Below, in pieces: positions 55,101 to 62,475 of a DNA stretch of 64,000 nt (its first letter is position 1; the number at the start of each line of letters is the position of its first letter). The notes under the pieces are model-generated. The model was given only the letters and a program-made list of their open reading frames with translations. It searched no databases and had not been told where the DNA came from. The translations under genes and the position numbers were made by a program. This DNA comes from Chelatococcus sp. (GTDB lineage Bacteria > Pseudomonadota > Alphaproteobacteria > Rhizobiales > Beijerinckiaceae): NCBI GenBank assembly GCA_003248805.1, contig QFQY01000034.1, positions 1 through 64,000 of the forward strand. The letters run 5' to 3'.

Positions 55101-55595
55101 GCTGCGCAAGGCCGTGTCGAGCGGCCCGTCGCGCCCGCCCGTCAGCGCGATCAGCCCCTCGTGATGCGCCGAGAGCCGCTCCATCGTGGTCGTCGGCTGG
55201 CCCGAACCGCCGCATGCCAGCGCCGCGTCGGAGACCAGCTTCATCAGGTTGCCATAGCCCCCCTCGTTCATCGCGAGGACGACGATATGGGGAGCCCGCG
55301 CGGCCTGGATCGGCTTGCGCCCGCCCTCGCCCTCGTCGGCGAACTCGACGGAAAGCTGCACGCCGACGATCGGTTGCAGGCCCGAGCCGGCGAGCTTCTC
55401 CGAAAATTCGAGGGCGCCGAACAGATTGTCGGCGTCGGTCAGCGCCAGCGCCGGCTGCCCGTCCGCAGCCGCGAGCTTGGCGAGCGTCGAGACCGTCATG
55501 GCCCCCTCGAGCAGGGAATAGCTCGAATGCACATGGAGATGGACGAAGCCGATACCGGAGATGATCCGTGCTTCCTCGGCTGTACGCCCCGTCAT
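52116..55595 (-). CDS. dnaE: DNA polymerase III subunit alpha
   Basis: A 1159-residue replicative polymerase. The N-terminal PHP domain begins FVHLHVHSSYSLLEGAM; the polymerase active site is PDFDIDF (about residues 415-421), and GPGRGSGAGSLVAYAL, RHASTHAAGVVIGD and KSHAAAYAVVSFQTAYLKANYP are standard. The C-terminal part has helix-hairpin-helix, OB-fold and tau-binding regions. The length is typical of the DnaE1 class, not the error-prone DnaE2. The start MTGRTAEEARIISG is the longest plausible one. It is preceded 133 bases upstream by a 36-codon gene with an SOS-type promoter. Confidence 0.97.
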   Translation of the reverse strand: MTGRTAEEARIISGIGFVHLHVHSSYSLLEGAMTVSTLAKLAAADGQPALALTDADNLFGALEFSEKLAGSGLQPIVGVQLSVEFADEGEGGRKPIQAARAPHIVVLAMNEGGYGNLMKLVSDAALACGGSGQPTTTMERLSAHHEGLIALTGGRDGPLDTALRSGHLPQAQARLATLSRIFGDRLYVEIQRHGREDEAVVEAHLLRLAYDADLPIVATNEPFFAKPADFDAHDALLAVAEGRLLSDGERRRVTPEHYFASRAEMKKRFADLPEALENSVEIAMRCHWRVSTRKPILPRFGEEGRDEAEELDVQARAGLAARLEKHGPASGFTVEDYEKRLDFELSIITRMKFPGYFLIVSDFIKWAKAHDIPVGPGRGSGAGSLVAYALTITDVDPLRFGLLFERFLNPDRVSMPDFDIDFCQNRREEVIDYVKHHYGEQRVAQIITFGTLLARGVLRDVGRVLEMPYGQVDRLTKLVPQNPAKPISLKDAIEGEPKLQAAAAEEPVVAKLLEIGQKLEGLHRHASTHAAGVVIGDRPLEQLVALSVDPRTGMRVTQFNMKWVEQAGLVKFDFLGLKTLTTLTTAVKLIGQRGIQVDLAKLPFDDPTTYAMLARGETVGVFQVESAGMRKALVEMKADRIEDLIALVALYRPGPMDNIPTYCRRKLGLEEPTYLHPGMEPYLRETHGIIVYQEQVMQVAQALSGYSLGEADLLRRAMGKKIKAEMDAQRDRFVRGAIDNSIKKETASEIFDLLAKFADYGFNKSHAAAYAVVSFQTAYLKANYPVEFLAASMTLDMGNTDKLNEFRRDAERLKIKVEPPAINRSGVEFDVADGVIYYALGAIKGVGRAAVESVVAAREAGGPFRDLADLARRIDTKLVNRRTLEALIAAGALDALEPDRARAMAAIDGMLALSNRTRDEAAAGQADIFGGGMIQEAFRIPPVEPWAAAERLKREHEAVGFFLSGHPLDEYEHVLKRLRVQRFADFAQTVRANGTGVAKVAVSVIDKSERRTKSGNKMGIVNLSDPSGQFEAVLFSEGLQKFRDFLEPGRALVLRLSAVLDGEDVRPRIEDVEVLDDLAKSQRQDLLIYLRDDRALASIAERIRPRGEASRTDGKVAVIMILNDGAQEVEIELPGKYPVTQQIANAVRAAPGVVSVELR

Positions 55596-55728
55596 TCCTC
55601 GCTCCCGCCGTCGCGCTTCCCGCCGCCGCTTCCGGCGACTCGCCTCGCCGCCGAAGGCATTTGAAGCCTTCCGTCAGCCCGCGTCGATAGCACCCTCGGC
55701 GAGGCTGTGGATCGCCCGCGAGCGGGTG

Positions 55729-55839
55729 TCAGACATGCGGCCCCGACAGCAGCGCGGCCCACAGCCAGATCATCCAGAGGAACAGACCGAGCGAGCCGAT
55801 CTCCGCTACCCCCGCCGCCAGTTTCCGTGCAAGGACCAT
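55729..55839 (-). CDS. 36-residue membrane protein, candidate SOS-induced SidA-like division inhibitor
   Basis: A short gene beginning MVLARKLAAGVAEIG: a basic, amphipathic N-terminus followed by one strongly hydrophobic segment (LGLFLWMIWLWAALL, about residues 17-31) and a short tail ending GPHV. AAGGAG sits 7 bases before the ATG, one of the best ribosome binding sites in the window, and codon use is normal. The promoter carries two LexA-like boxes (55854-55889). Caulobacter SidA, a 29-residue SOS-induced inner-membrane protein that blocks division through FtsW/FtsN, has the same size class, topology and regulation; I recall it also lying beside dnaE. Homology by sequence is not shown, so the function is inference. 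Confidence 0.75.
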   Translation of the reverse strand: MVLARKLAAGVAEIGSLGLFLWMIWLWAALLSGPHV

Positions 55840-55853
55840 GATCCGTCTCCTTC

Positions 55854-55896
55854 GTTCTCTGTTTGTACAGCTTAATTCCTGTTTTGTTCTCGTCAA
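55854..55896 (-). promoter_or_regulatory. Promoter with two LexA-like boxes upstream of the 36-residue membrane protein
   Basis: On the minus strand: -35 TTGACG (55896-55891), 16-base spacer, -10 TAAGCT (55874-55869). The box at 55875-55889 (plus-strand ATTC-N7-GTTC) fills the spacer; the box at 55854-55868 (GTTC-N7-GTAC) abuts the -10 on the downstream side. Each box matches seven of eight consensus bases. The layout is the same as at the lexA promoter. Confidence 0.7.
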
Positions 55897-55966
55897 TACC
55901 GCAACACCACAGCCGCCTCGGCAACGGTGGCGAGAGTTAAGGGATTGTGAACGCCGGGCGCCGGCC

Positions 55967-56656
55967 TCAGTCGAGCGGCACCACGAGACCGTTGCGGATC
56001 GTCACCTGCCGGTCCATCCGGCGCGCCAGATCGAGGTTATGCGTCGCGATCAGCGCCGCCAGGCCCGAGGCACGGGCGAGCGCGACCAGCGTGTTGAACA
56101 CATGCAGCGAGGTGTGCGGATCGAGATTGCCCGTCGGCTCGTCGGCCAGCAGCACCCGCGGCCCGTTGGCGACGGCCCGCCCGATGGCAACGCGCTGCTG
56201 CTCGCCGCCCGAAAGCTCGCCCGGCAGGTGGTCCAGACGCTCGCCGAGGCCGAGGAAGGTCAGCAGCTCCGCCGCGCGTTCCTTCGCCGTCCCGTTCGCG
56301 AGGCCCCTGATCCGCTGCGGCAGCACGACGTTCTCCAGCGCAGTGAACTCGGGCAGGAGATGGTGGAACTGGTAGACGAAGCCGATCTCCGTCCGACGCA
56401 GGCGGGTGCGCCCCTTGTCGTCGAGCTTCATCGTCGGCAGGCCGCCGACGAAGACCTCGCCGCTGTCCGGCCGCTCCAGCAGTCCCGCGACATGCAGCAG
56501 CGTCGACTTGCCGGTGCCGCTGGGCGCGACCAGCGCGACGAGTTCACCCGGCCAGAGCGCGAAATCGGCCTTGCGCAGCACCTCGAGAGGCGCATCGCCC
56601 TGAGGATAGAAGCGTTCGATCTGGGAGAGAAAGAGCGCCGGCGTTTCCGTGACCAT
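55967..56656 (-). CDS. lolD: Lipoprotein-releasing ABC transporter ATP-binding protein LolD
   Basis: A 229-residue ATPase driving extraction of lipoproteins from the inner membrane. Walker A is APSGTGKST, Q-loop VYQFHHLLPEFTALENV, signature LSGGEQQRVAIGRAV, Walker B VLLADEPTGNLD and switch ATHNLDLARR. FHHLLPEFTALENV is the LolD-type pattern. The ATG at 56656 lies 5 bases after the lolC stop; longer forms in frame would run inside lolC. It forms an operon with lolC and probably proS. Confidence 0.95.
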   Translation of the reverse strand: MVTETPALFLSQIERFYPQGDAPLEVLRKADFALWPGELVALVAPSGTGKSTLLHVAGLLERPDSGEVFVGGLPTMKLDDKGRTRLRRTEIGFVYQFHHLLPEFTALENVVLPQRIRGLANGTAKERAAELLTFLGLGERLDHLPGELSGGEQQRVAIGRAVANGPRVLLADEPTGNLDPHTSLHVFNTLVALARASGLAALIATHNLDLARRMDRQVTIRNGLVVPLD

Positions 56657-56661
56657 GCCGC

Positions 56662-57960
56662 TCAGCCCATCCTCAGAGCCTGGACCGGATCGAGGCGCGC
56701 CGCCTTCCAGGCCGGATAGAGCGTGGCGAGCAGCGAGAGCCCCAGCGCCATGCCGACCACGCTCGCGACCTCCCGCCAATCGACGACGGAGGGGATGTCG
56801 CTCAGGAAGCGCACGGTCGGGTCCCAGAGATTGGCGCCGGTAATCAGGTTCAGCCCTGCCATGATCGACTTGATGTTGGTGGCGAAAACGATGCCGAGCC
56901 CGAGCCCGGCCAGGGTGCCGATCACGCCGATGGCGGCCCCCGTGATCAGGAAGACGCGCAGCACCGTTCCGCGGGAAGCGCCCATGGTGCGCATGATCGC
57001 GATGTCGGCGGTCTTGTCCTTCACCAGCATGATCAGGCCGGAGACGATGTTCAGCGCCGCCACGAGCACGATCAGCGTCAGGATGATGAACATCACGTTG
57101 CGCTCGACCTCCAGCGCGTTGAAGAAGGTCCGGTTCCGCTGCCGCCAGTCGGAGAGCACGAGCGGGCGCGGCGCATCGGCCTCGATCGCGTCGCGCACGG
57201 CCTGCGTGTTGTCAGGATTGTCGACGAAGATCTCGATGACGTTCACGTCGCCGTCGCGGTTGAAATAGGCCTGCGCCTCGCCGAGCGGCATGTACACGAA
57301 GGTGGCATCGAACTCGGTCATGCCGATCTCGAAGATCGCCTGCACCGGATAGGCCTTGATCCGCGGGGCGGTGCCGAAGGGCGTCGAGGCGCCGCGCGGC
57401 GAGACGATCGTCACCGTGTCGCCCACCTGCACCCCGAGATTGTTGGCGAGGCGCATGCCGATCGCGATGCCGCCGCTCTTGTCGAAGCCGTCCAGCGTGC
57501 CGCGCCGGACATTCCCGCCGATGAAGGGAATGCCCTTGATGTCCGCCTCGCGGACGCCGCGCACCAGCACGCCGCCATTGCCGCCGGAGGAGGACGAGGC
57601 GAGAGCCTGCCCCTCGACGAGCGGGATCGCCAGCTTCACGCCGGGTATCTTCAGGAGCCGGCTCGCGACCGCGTCGTAATCGTCGAGCGGCCGGTCGATC
57701 GGCGTGGCGAAGATGTGGCCGTTCACGCCGATGATCTTCTCCAGCAGTTCCTTGCGGAAGCCGTTCATGACCGACATCACGATGATCAGCGTCGCGACAC
57801 CCAACATGATGCCGAGAAAGGAAAACCCGGCGATGACCGAGACGAAGCCCTCCCTCCGGCGCGTGCGCAGATAGCGCCCGGCCAGAAGCCACTCGAAACC
57901 CGAGAAGGGAGCCGTTCCGGTCGGAAGCGGCGAACCTGCGCCGTCGGACACTGCGGTCAT
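56662..57960 (-). CDS. lolC: Lipoprotein-releasing ABC transporter permease (LolC/LolE type)
   Basis: A 432-residue permease with the four-helix topology of the family: helix 1 (about 40-65, FVSVIAGFSFLGIMLGVATLIIVMSVMNGF), a large periplasmic domain, then three C-terminal helices ending with LYPAWKAARLDPVQALR. LEVERNVMFIILTLIVLVAALNIVSGLIMLVKDK and TADIAIMRTMGAS are characteristic. Only one such permease gene is present, so it probably acts as a homodimer, as suggested for the single LolF-type permeases. ATG 57960 is used; 57981 would overlap proS. Confidence 0.93.
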   Translation of the reverse strand: MTAVSDGAGSPLPTGTAPFSGFEWLLAGRYLRTRRREGFVSVIAGFSFLGIMLGVATLIIVMSVMNGFRKELLEKIIGVNGHIFATPIDRPLDDYDAVASRLLKIPGVKLAIPLVEGQALASSSSGGNGGVLVRGVREADIKGIPFIGGNVRRGTLDGFDKSGGIAIGMRLANNLGVQVGDTVTIVSPRGASTPFGTAPRIKAYPVQAIFEIGMTEFDATFVYMPLGEAQAYFNRDGDVNVIEIFVDNPDNTQAVRDAIEADAPRPLVLSDWRQRNRTFFNALEVERNVMFIILTLIVLVAALNIVSGLIMLVKDKTADIAIMRTMGASRGTVLRVFLITGAAIGVIGTLAGLGLGIVFATNIKSIMAGLNLITGANLWDPTVRFLSDIPSVVDWREVASVVGMALGLSLLATLYPAWKAARLDPVQALRMG

Positions 57961-57973
57961 CCGCCCTGCCCCG

Positions 57974-59305
57974 TCACGCATTGCGACCCTGGAAGCGGTC
58001 GAGCGCGGCAGCGACCGAGACGAGCTCCCGCTCGCCGCCGGCGCGACGCTTGATCTCCACCTTGCCCTCGGCCAGGCCCTTCGGGCCGACGATGATCTGC
58101 CAGGGCACGCCGATCAGGTCGGCCTTGGCGAACTTGGCGCCGGGCCGCTCGTCGGTGTCGTCGTAGAGCGCGTCGTAGCCCTTGGCGAGCAGCGCCTTGT
58201 AGAGTTCCTCGCAGGCTGCGTCCGTCGCCGCGTCGCCGGCCTTGAGGTTCAGCACCGCGACGTCGAAGGGCGCGATCTCGTCCGGCCAGACGATGCCGGC
58301 CTCGTCATGGCCCGCTTCGATCAGCGCCGCGACCAGGCGGCTCGGCCCGATGCCGTAGGAGCCCATATGGACGGGCACGTTCTGCCCGTCGGGCCCCGCG
58401 ACGGTCGCGCCCATCGGGTCGGAATACTTCGTGCCGAAATAGAAGATGTGGCCGACCTCGATGCCCCGCGCCGACAGGCGCTTGCCCTCGGGGATGGCGT
58501 CGAAGGCGTCCTTGTCGTGCATCTCGTCGGTCGCGGCGTAGAGGCTCGTCCACTTGTCGACGATCCCTTGGAGGCCGGGAATGCTGTCGAAATCCGTGTC
58601 GACGGCCGGGGTCGCGAAGTCGAGATAATCGGCGTGGCAGAACACCTCGCTCTCGCCGGTCGAGGCGAGCACGATGAACTCATGGCTGAGGTCGCCGCCG
58701 ATCGGTCCGGTATCGGCCCGCATCGGGATCGCCTTTAGGCCGAGCCGCGCGAAGGTGCGCAGATAGGCCGTGAACATCCGGTTGTAGGCGTGCCGGGCCG
58801 AGGCCTGGTCGATGTCGAAGGAGTAGGCGTCCTTCATCAGGAACTCGCGGCCGCGCATCACGCCGAAGCGCGGGCGCACCTCGTCGCGGAACTTCCACTG
58901 GATGTGGTAGAGGTTGAGCGGCAGATCCTTGTACGACTTCACATAGCTGCGGAAGATCTCGGTGACCATTTCCTCGTTGGTCGGCCCGTAGAGCATCTCG
59001 CGGTCGTGCCGGTCCTTGATGCGCAGCATTTCCTTGCCGTAGGCGTCGTAGCGCCCGCTCTCGCGCCACAGATCGGCCGACTGGATCGTCGGCATCAGGA
59101 TCTCGACCGCGCCCGAGCGATTCTGCTCCTCGCGCACGACATTGCTGATCTTGTTCAGCACGCGCAGGCCGAGCGGCAGCCAGGAGTAGATGCCCGCCGA
59201 TTGCTGGCGGATCATCCCCGCGCGCAGCATCAGCCGGTGGGAGACGATCTCCGCCTCCTTGGGCGTGTCGCGCAGGAGCGGCAGGAAATAGCGTGAAAGG
59301 CGCAT
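57974..59305 (-). CDS. proS: Proline--tRNA ligase, short alphaproteobacterial type
   Basis: A 443-residue class II aminoacyl-tRNA synthetase. Motif 2 lies in FRDEVRPRFGVMRGREFLMKDAYSF and motif 3 in GSYGIGPSRLVAALIE; the anticodon-binding domain occupies about residues 345-443. The roughly 180-residue editing insertion of E. coli ProRS is absent, as is normal in alphaproteobacteria. ATG 59305 (MRLSRYFLP) is the family start. It lies 13 bases upstream of lolC in the same direction, the conserved order. Confidence 0.96.
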   Translation of the reverse strand: MRLSRYFLPLLRDTPKEAEIVSHRLMLRAGMIRQQSAGIYSWLPLGLRVLNKISNVVREEQNRSGAVEILMPTIQSADLWRESGRYDAYGKEMLRIKDRHDREMLYGPTNEEMVTEIFRSYVKSYKDLPLNLYHIQWKFRDEVRPRFGVMRGREFLMKDAYSFDIDQASARHAYNRMFTAYLRTFARLGLKAIPMRADTGPIGGDLSHEFIVLASTGESEVFCHADYLDFATPAVDTDFDSIPGLQGIVDKWTSLYAATDEMHDKDAFDAIPEGKRLSARGIEVGHIFYFGTKYSDPMGATVAGPDGQNVPVHMGSYGIGPSRLVAALIEAGHDEAGIVWPDEIAPFDVAVLNLKAGDAATDAACEELYKALLAKGYDALYDDTDERPGAKFAKADLIGVPWQIIVGPKGLAEGKVEIKRRAGGERELVSVAAALDRFQGRNA

Positions 59306-59443
59306 GGGGAAACCTGTCGGAGGGCGTTGCGCGAAGAATGCGCCACGAGTCACTTCACCCGAGAGACACCATCGCTCTCGGCAAAATGCAAACCAAAATC
59401 GGCAGGCGTGAGACGAAGGTGCCGCCTTTGTGTGCGCAAGGCC

Positions 59444-59944
59444 TCAGGACGCGGCGAGGCGCGCCCGCAGAGCGGCCAGCACGGGCGCGGGCACGAAGGC
59501 CGAAACGTCGCCGCCCATGGCCGCGATCTGCCGGACCAGGGTGGCGGTGATGTGGCGCACGCCCGGAGACGCCGGCAGGAAGACGGTCTGCACCTGGGGC
59601 GCCATGGTCGCGTTCATGCCGGCCATCTGCATTTCGTAGTCGAGATCCGTGCCGTCCCGCAGGCCGCGGATGATGATCGAGGCGCCGGCGCGGCGGGCCG
59701 CATCGACCGCGAGGTCGTCGAAGGTCACGACGTCCAGAGCGGTTCCGCGGGCATCGAGGAGCGGCGTGGCGACGGCCCGCAGCAAGTCGGCGCGCTGCTC
59801 GACCGAGAGCATCGGCGTCTTGCCCGGATGGACTCCGATCGCCAGCACGAGCCGGTCGCACAGGCCGGCCGCCGCCGAAATCACGTCGGCGTGGCCATTG
59901 GTCACAGGATCGAAGGAGCCGGTGTAGAAAGCGATGCGCGCCAT
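59444..59944 (-). CDS. coaD: Phosphopantetheine adenylyltransferase CoaD
   Basis: A 166-residue nucleotidyltransferase catalysing the penultimate step of CoA synthesis. FYTGSFDPVTNGH contains the T/HxGH-type motif (His18), IIIRGLRDGTDLDYEMQMAGMN binds phosphopantetheine, and the C-terminal HITATLVRQIAAMGGDVSAFVP corresponds to the ISSTxVR motif. ATG 59944 is the normal start; upstream extension runs into the MCP gene. It is followed downstream by a 138-base gap to proS. Confidence 0.96.
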   Translation of the reverse strand: MARIAFYTGSFDPVTNGHADVISAAAGLCDRLVLAIGVHPGKTPMLSVEQRADLLRAVATPLLDARGTALDVVTFDDLAVDAARRAGASIIIRGLRDGTDLDYEMQMAGMNATMAPQVQTVFLPASPGVRHITATLVRQIAAMGGDVSAFVPAPVLAALRARLAAS

Positions 59945-59996
59945 GCCGCAAGCGTTAGCGAAGCACCCGGCTTCCGACAAGCGCGGGAGGCCGGGT

Positions 59997-62129
59997 TCAG
60001 GCCGCGCGGACCTGGACAATGAAATCGTCGACACGCGAATTCAGCGACCGGACCAGGTCGGCGAGTTCGGCCGACGCGCGCGAAATCGCCGCCGCCGCGT
60101 CGGAATTCTCCTGCGACGCCGAGAAGACGAGGCTCGTGGCATCGCCGATGCGCGCGAACTCGCCGGTCGCCGCGCCGACATCGGAGACGATGGCACGGGT
60201 CACGTCGTGCTGCCGGCGGATGGTCTCCGCGGTCCGCCGCACCGAATCGCTGAGGCCTGCGATCATTTCGCGGATCCCGGCGATGACATCCACCGTGGCG
60301 GTCGTCGCCTGGTTCATCGCCGCGATCTGGCGGGAAATGTCGTCGATCGCGCGGGTCGTCTGCCCCGCGAGTTGCTTGACCTCCGAGGCCACGACGGCGA
60401 AGCCGCGCCCGGCCTCTCCCGCCCTCGCCGCCTCGATGGTGGCGTTGAGAGCGAGCAGGTTGGTCTGTGCCGCGATGTCGGAGATCAGGCCGGTTACGTC
60501 GGAGACGCGCGCGGCGCCGGCCGCCAATTGTTCGACGACGCTGCCCATCTTCTCGGCATAGTCCCGGGCCGAGCGGGCCGACCGGTCGGAGGACTGGACA
60601 TCGCCGTCGATGAGGTCGATCGCCTCGCTCAGCCCCCGGGCCGCGGCCTCGATCGAGCCGACGCTGGTGATGGCGCGCGACGCGGACTCATGCACCGTTC
60701 CGGCGCTGGCCTCGGTCTGCTGCGCCCCATGGGCGAGCTCGACCGCGGTGGCGCCGAGCTGCTCGGCGGCGGCGGACACGGCTCGCGTCACGCCGAGGAC
60801 GGAGCGCTCGAGATCCGCGGCGAGGTCGGCGAGCAGAACCTCGCGCTGGCGCCGCGCCTCTCTCTCGCGCTCCTCGCGCTCATGCATGCGCCCGGCCTCG
60901 TCGTGCATCATTCCCTCGCGAATCCTCTGGACCGAGGCCGCGATCGCGCCGATCTCGTCGCGCCGCTGCATGCCGGGAATGCGCAGGTTCGGCCTTCCGG
61001 CGGCAATTTCGGACAGCGCGTGCGCCAGCCCCCCGATCGGCCGGGCGACCGACAGGCCGAGAATCAGGGCGACCAGCAGGACGGGGCCGAGCACGGTCAG
61101 CCCCGCCGTCACGACGGCGCCGTGAAGCTTCTCGACGACGGCGAAGGCACCCTGTTCGGGCTCCGTCAGCCAGAGCAGCCAGTCCGAATCGCCCACCGTC
61201 ACCCCGCGGCTCGCGGCGACGAGGCGCTGCCCGTCCCGGCTTTCGAGCGTGATGAGCGCTCCGTCGGCGCCTGCCGCACGCCGATGGTCGAGCGTTTCGC
61301 GAGGCGCGCCCGGAAGAAGTCGCGCGGCGGAGCTCGAGCGCATGAAGCCGTCGGAGCCCACGACATAGGCCTTGATGTCGCGCGCCGCGCCAGCGGTCGT
61401 GGAAAGAACGTGGTCGATGAAGGTGGGGTCGATCGCGATCACGAGCGTGCCGCTGGCATCCGTGTCGACCGCGGAGCTCTGGAAGCGTTGCGCCAGAAAG
61501 GCTCGGGCCGCGCCGCCGGACGTCACATAGGGCGAGAAATCGAGAACGGCGGGTCCCCCTCCCGGCATGGCGCGCGCATACGCGACGACCTTGGCCAGGC
61601 CCGTGTCCGCGAGGTCCGGCTCGCTCAGCAGGCGCCCGAACTCCGGCCCCTTGGCAACGCTGTAGACGACACGCCCCTTCGCCGAGATCAGGTAGATGTC
61701 GGCATAGTCGAACTGCTTGAGGGCCGACAGATAGGTCTCGTGAATCGCGGCGTGGCGCCAGGAATAGCCATGCTTGTGCCCGACACCCGTTCTCTCCATG
61801 CGCGCCGCGGCATCGAGAGCGGGATCATCCCGATAATACGACACGATCGCGTTGAGATCGTGGTGACCGAGCTCCATCCATTTGCCGATCTCGTCGAGAG
61901 ACGTGACGGCATACGCGCTGCGCGCCTGCACGGACAGCTCCGAGAGCAGCCTGTCCCAGCGCCGCTCTATCGCATGGGCATGACTGTCCGCCAGCAGCGC
62001 CATCCGATCGCGCACGGCGTCCTGCGCCCAGTTGGCGACGGTCCTGTACGCCGCCCAGCCGACCGCGAGCGTGGCGAAACACGCCAGCGCGAGCATCGCG
62101 ACGGGGAGCCTGACTCTAAGGCTGGACAA
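59997..62129 (-). CDS. Methyl-accepting chemotaxis protein with periplasmic sensor domain
   Basis: A 710-residue transmembrane chemoreceptor. TM1 spans about residues 8-30; a long periplasmic region of about 300 residues resembles a double Cache sensor (IVSYYRDDPALDAAARMERTGVGHKHGYSWRHAAIHETYLS). TM2 (VVTAGLTVLGPVLLVALILGL) is followed by HAMP (SVARPIGGLAHALSEIAAG). The signalling domain hairpin tip is DIAAQTNLLALNATIEAARAGEAGRGFAVVASEVKQLA. No C-terminal pentapeptide for CheR/CheB is seen. The ligand is unknown. No che genes are nearby, so it feeds a chemotaxis system encoded elsewhere. Confidence 0.93.
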   Translation of the reverse strand: MSSLRVRLPVAMLALACFATLAVGWAAYRTVANWAQDAVRDRMALLADSHAHAIERRWDRLLSELSVQARSAYAVTSLDEIGKWMELGHHDLNAIVSYYRDDPALDAAARMERTGVGHKHGYSWRHAAIHETYLSALKQFDYADIYLISAKGRVVYSVAKGPEFGRLLSEPDLADTGLAKVVAYARAMPGGGPAVLDFSPYVTSGGAARAFLAQRFQSSAVDTDASGTLVIAIDPTFIDHVLSTTAGAARDIKAYVVGSDGFMRSSSAARLLPGAPRETLDHRRAAGADGALITLESRDGQRLVAASRGVTVGDSDWLLWLTEPEQGAFAVVEKLHGAVVTAGLTVLGPVLLVALILGLSVARPIGGLAHALSEIAAGRPNLRIPGMQRRDEIGAIAASVQRIREGMMHDEAGRMHEREEREREARRQREVLLADLAADLERSVLGVTRAVSAAAEQLGATAVELAHGAQQTEASAGTVHESASRAITSVGSIEAAARGLSEAIDLIDGDVQSSDRSARSARDYAEKMGSVVEQLAAGAARVSDVTGLISDIAAQTNLLALNATIEAARAGEAGRGFAVVASEVKQLAGQTTRAIDDISRQIAAMNQATTATVDVIAGIREMIAGLSDSVRRTAETIRRQHDVTRAIVSDVGAATGEFARIGDATSLVFSASQENSDAAAAISRASAELADLVRSLNSRVDDFIVQVRAA

Positions 62130-62209
62130 GCTTCTCGTCTCCGGAATCGCCGACTGGCAAGCCCGGACGAGTAGAGCGGCCTTGTGTTAATGTTCGTTGA
62201 AGGCGCGCT

Positions 62210-62332
62210 TCAGAGCGAAGGAAGCAATGTTGCCAGAGCCGCCGCGCTTGCCACGACCACGGAGAGAAAAACGATCGCCGACGCCGCAACGGAAATCCGC
62301 CGGCGGCCGATATCAAAGGCCTCACCCAACAT
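62210..62332 (-). CDS. Possible 40-residue single-pass membrane protein
   Basis: A minus-strand ORF beginning MLGEAFDIGRRRISVAAS with one hydrophobic helix (about residues 14-38: SVAASAIVFLSVVVASAAALATLL). GAGG lies 7 bases before the ATG, and the basic-then-hydrophobic pattern fits an N-in inner-membrane peptide. It lies 80 bases upstream of the MCP gene in the same direction. No family is recognised and no regulator site was found. Confidence 0.45.
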   Translation of the reverse strand: MLGEAFDIGRRRISVAASAIVFLSVVVASAAALATLLPSL

Positions 62333-62475
62333 CGTAGCGCCTCGCCGAATCACGAAAGCTTGTCTTCCTCTGGGTGAAGCCCGCCTCCGGCCGCCGGAAG
62401 GCGGAAGCGTGGCGGAAGCGTGGCGACGTCGAAAAGCGCTCCCGCCCCTGCCCGGGATGCTGTAGAGCCCCTCGC

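Noticed and set aside
62116..62325. A 69-codon minus-strand ORF upstream of the MCP
   Set aside because: Arg/Trp-rich shadow composition; a different frame in the same stretch gives a coherent membrane peptide with a ribosome binding site.
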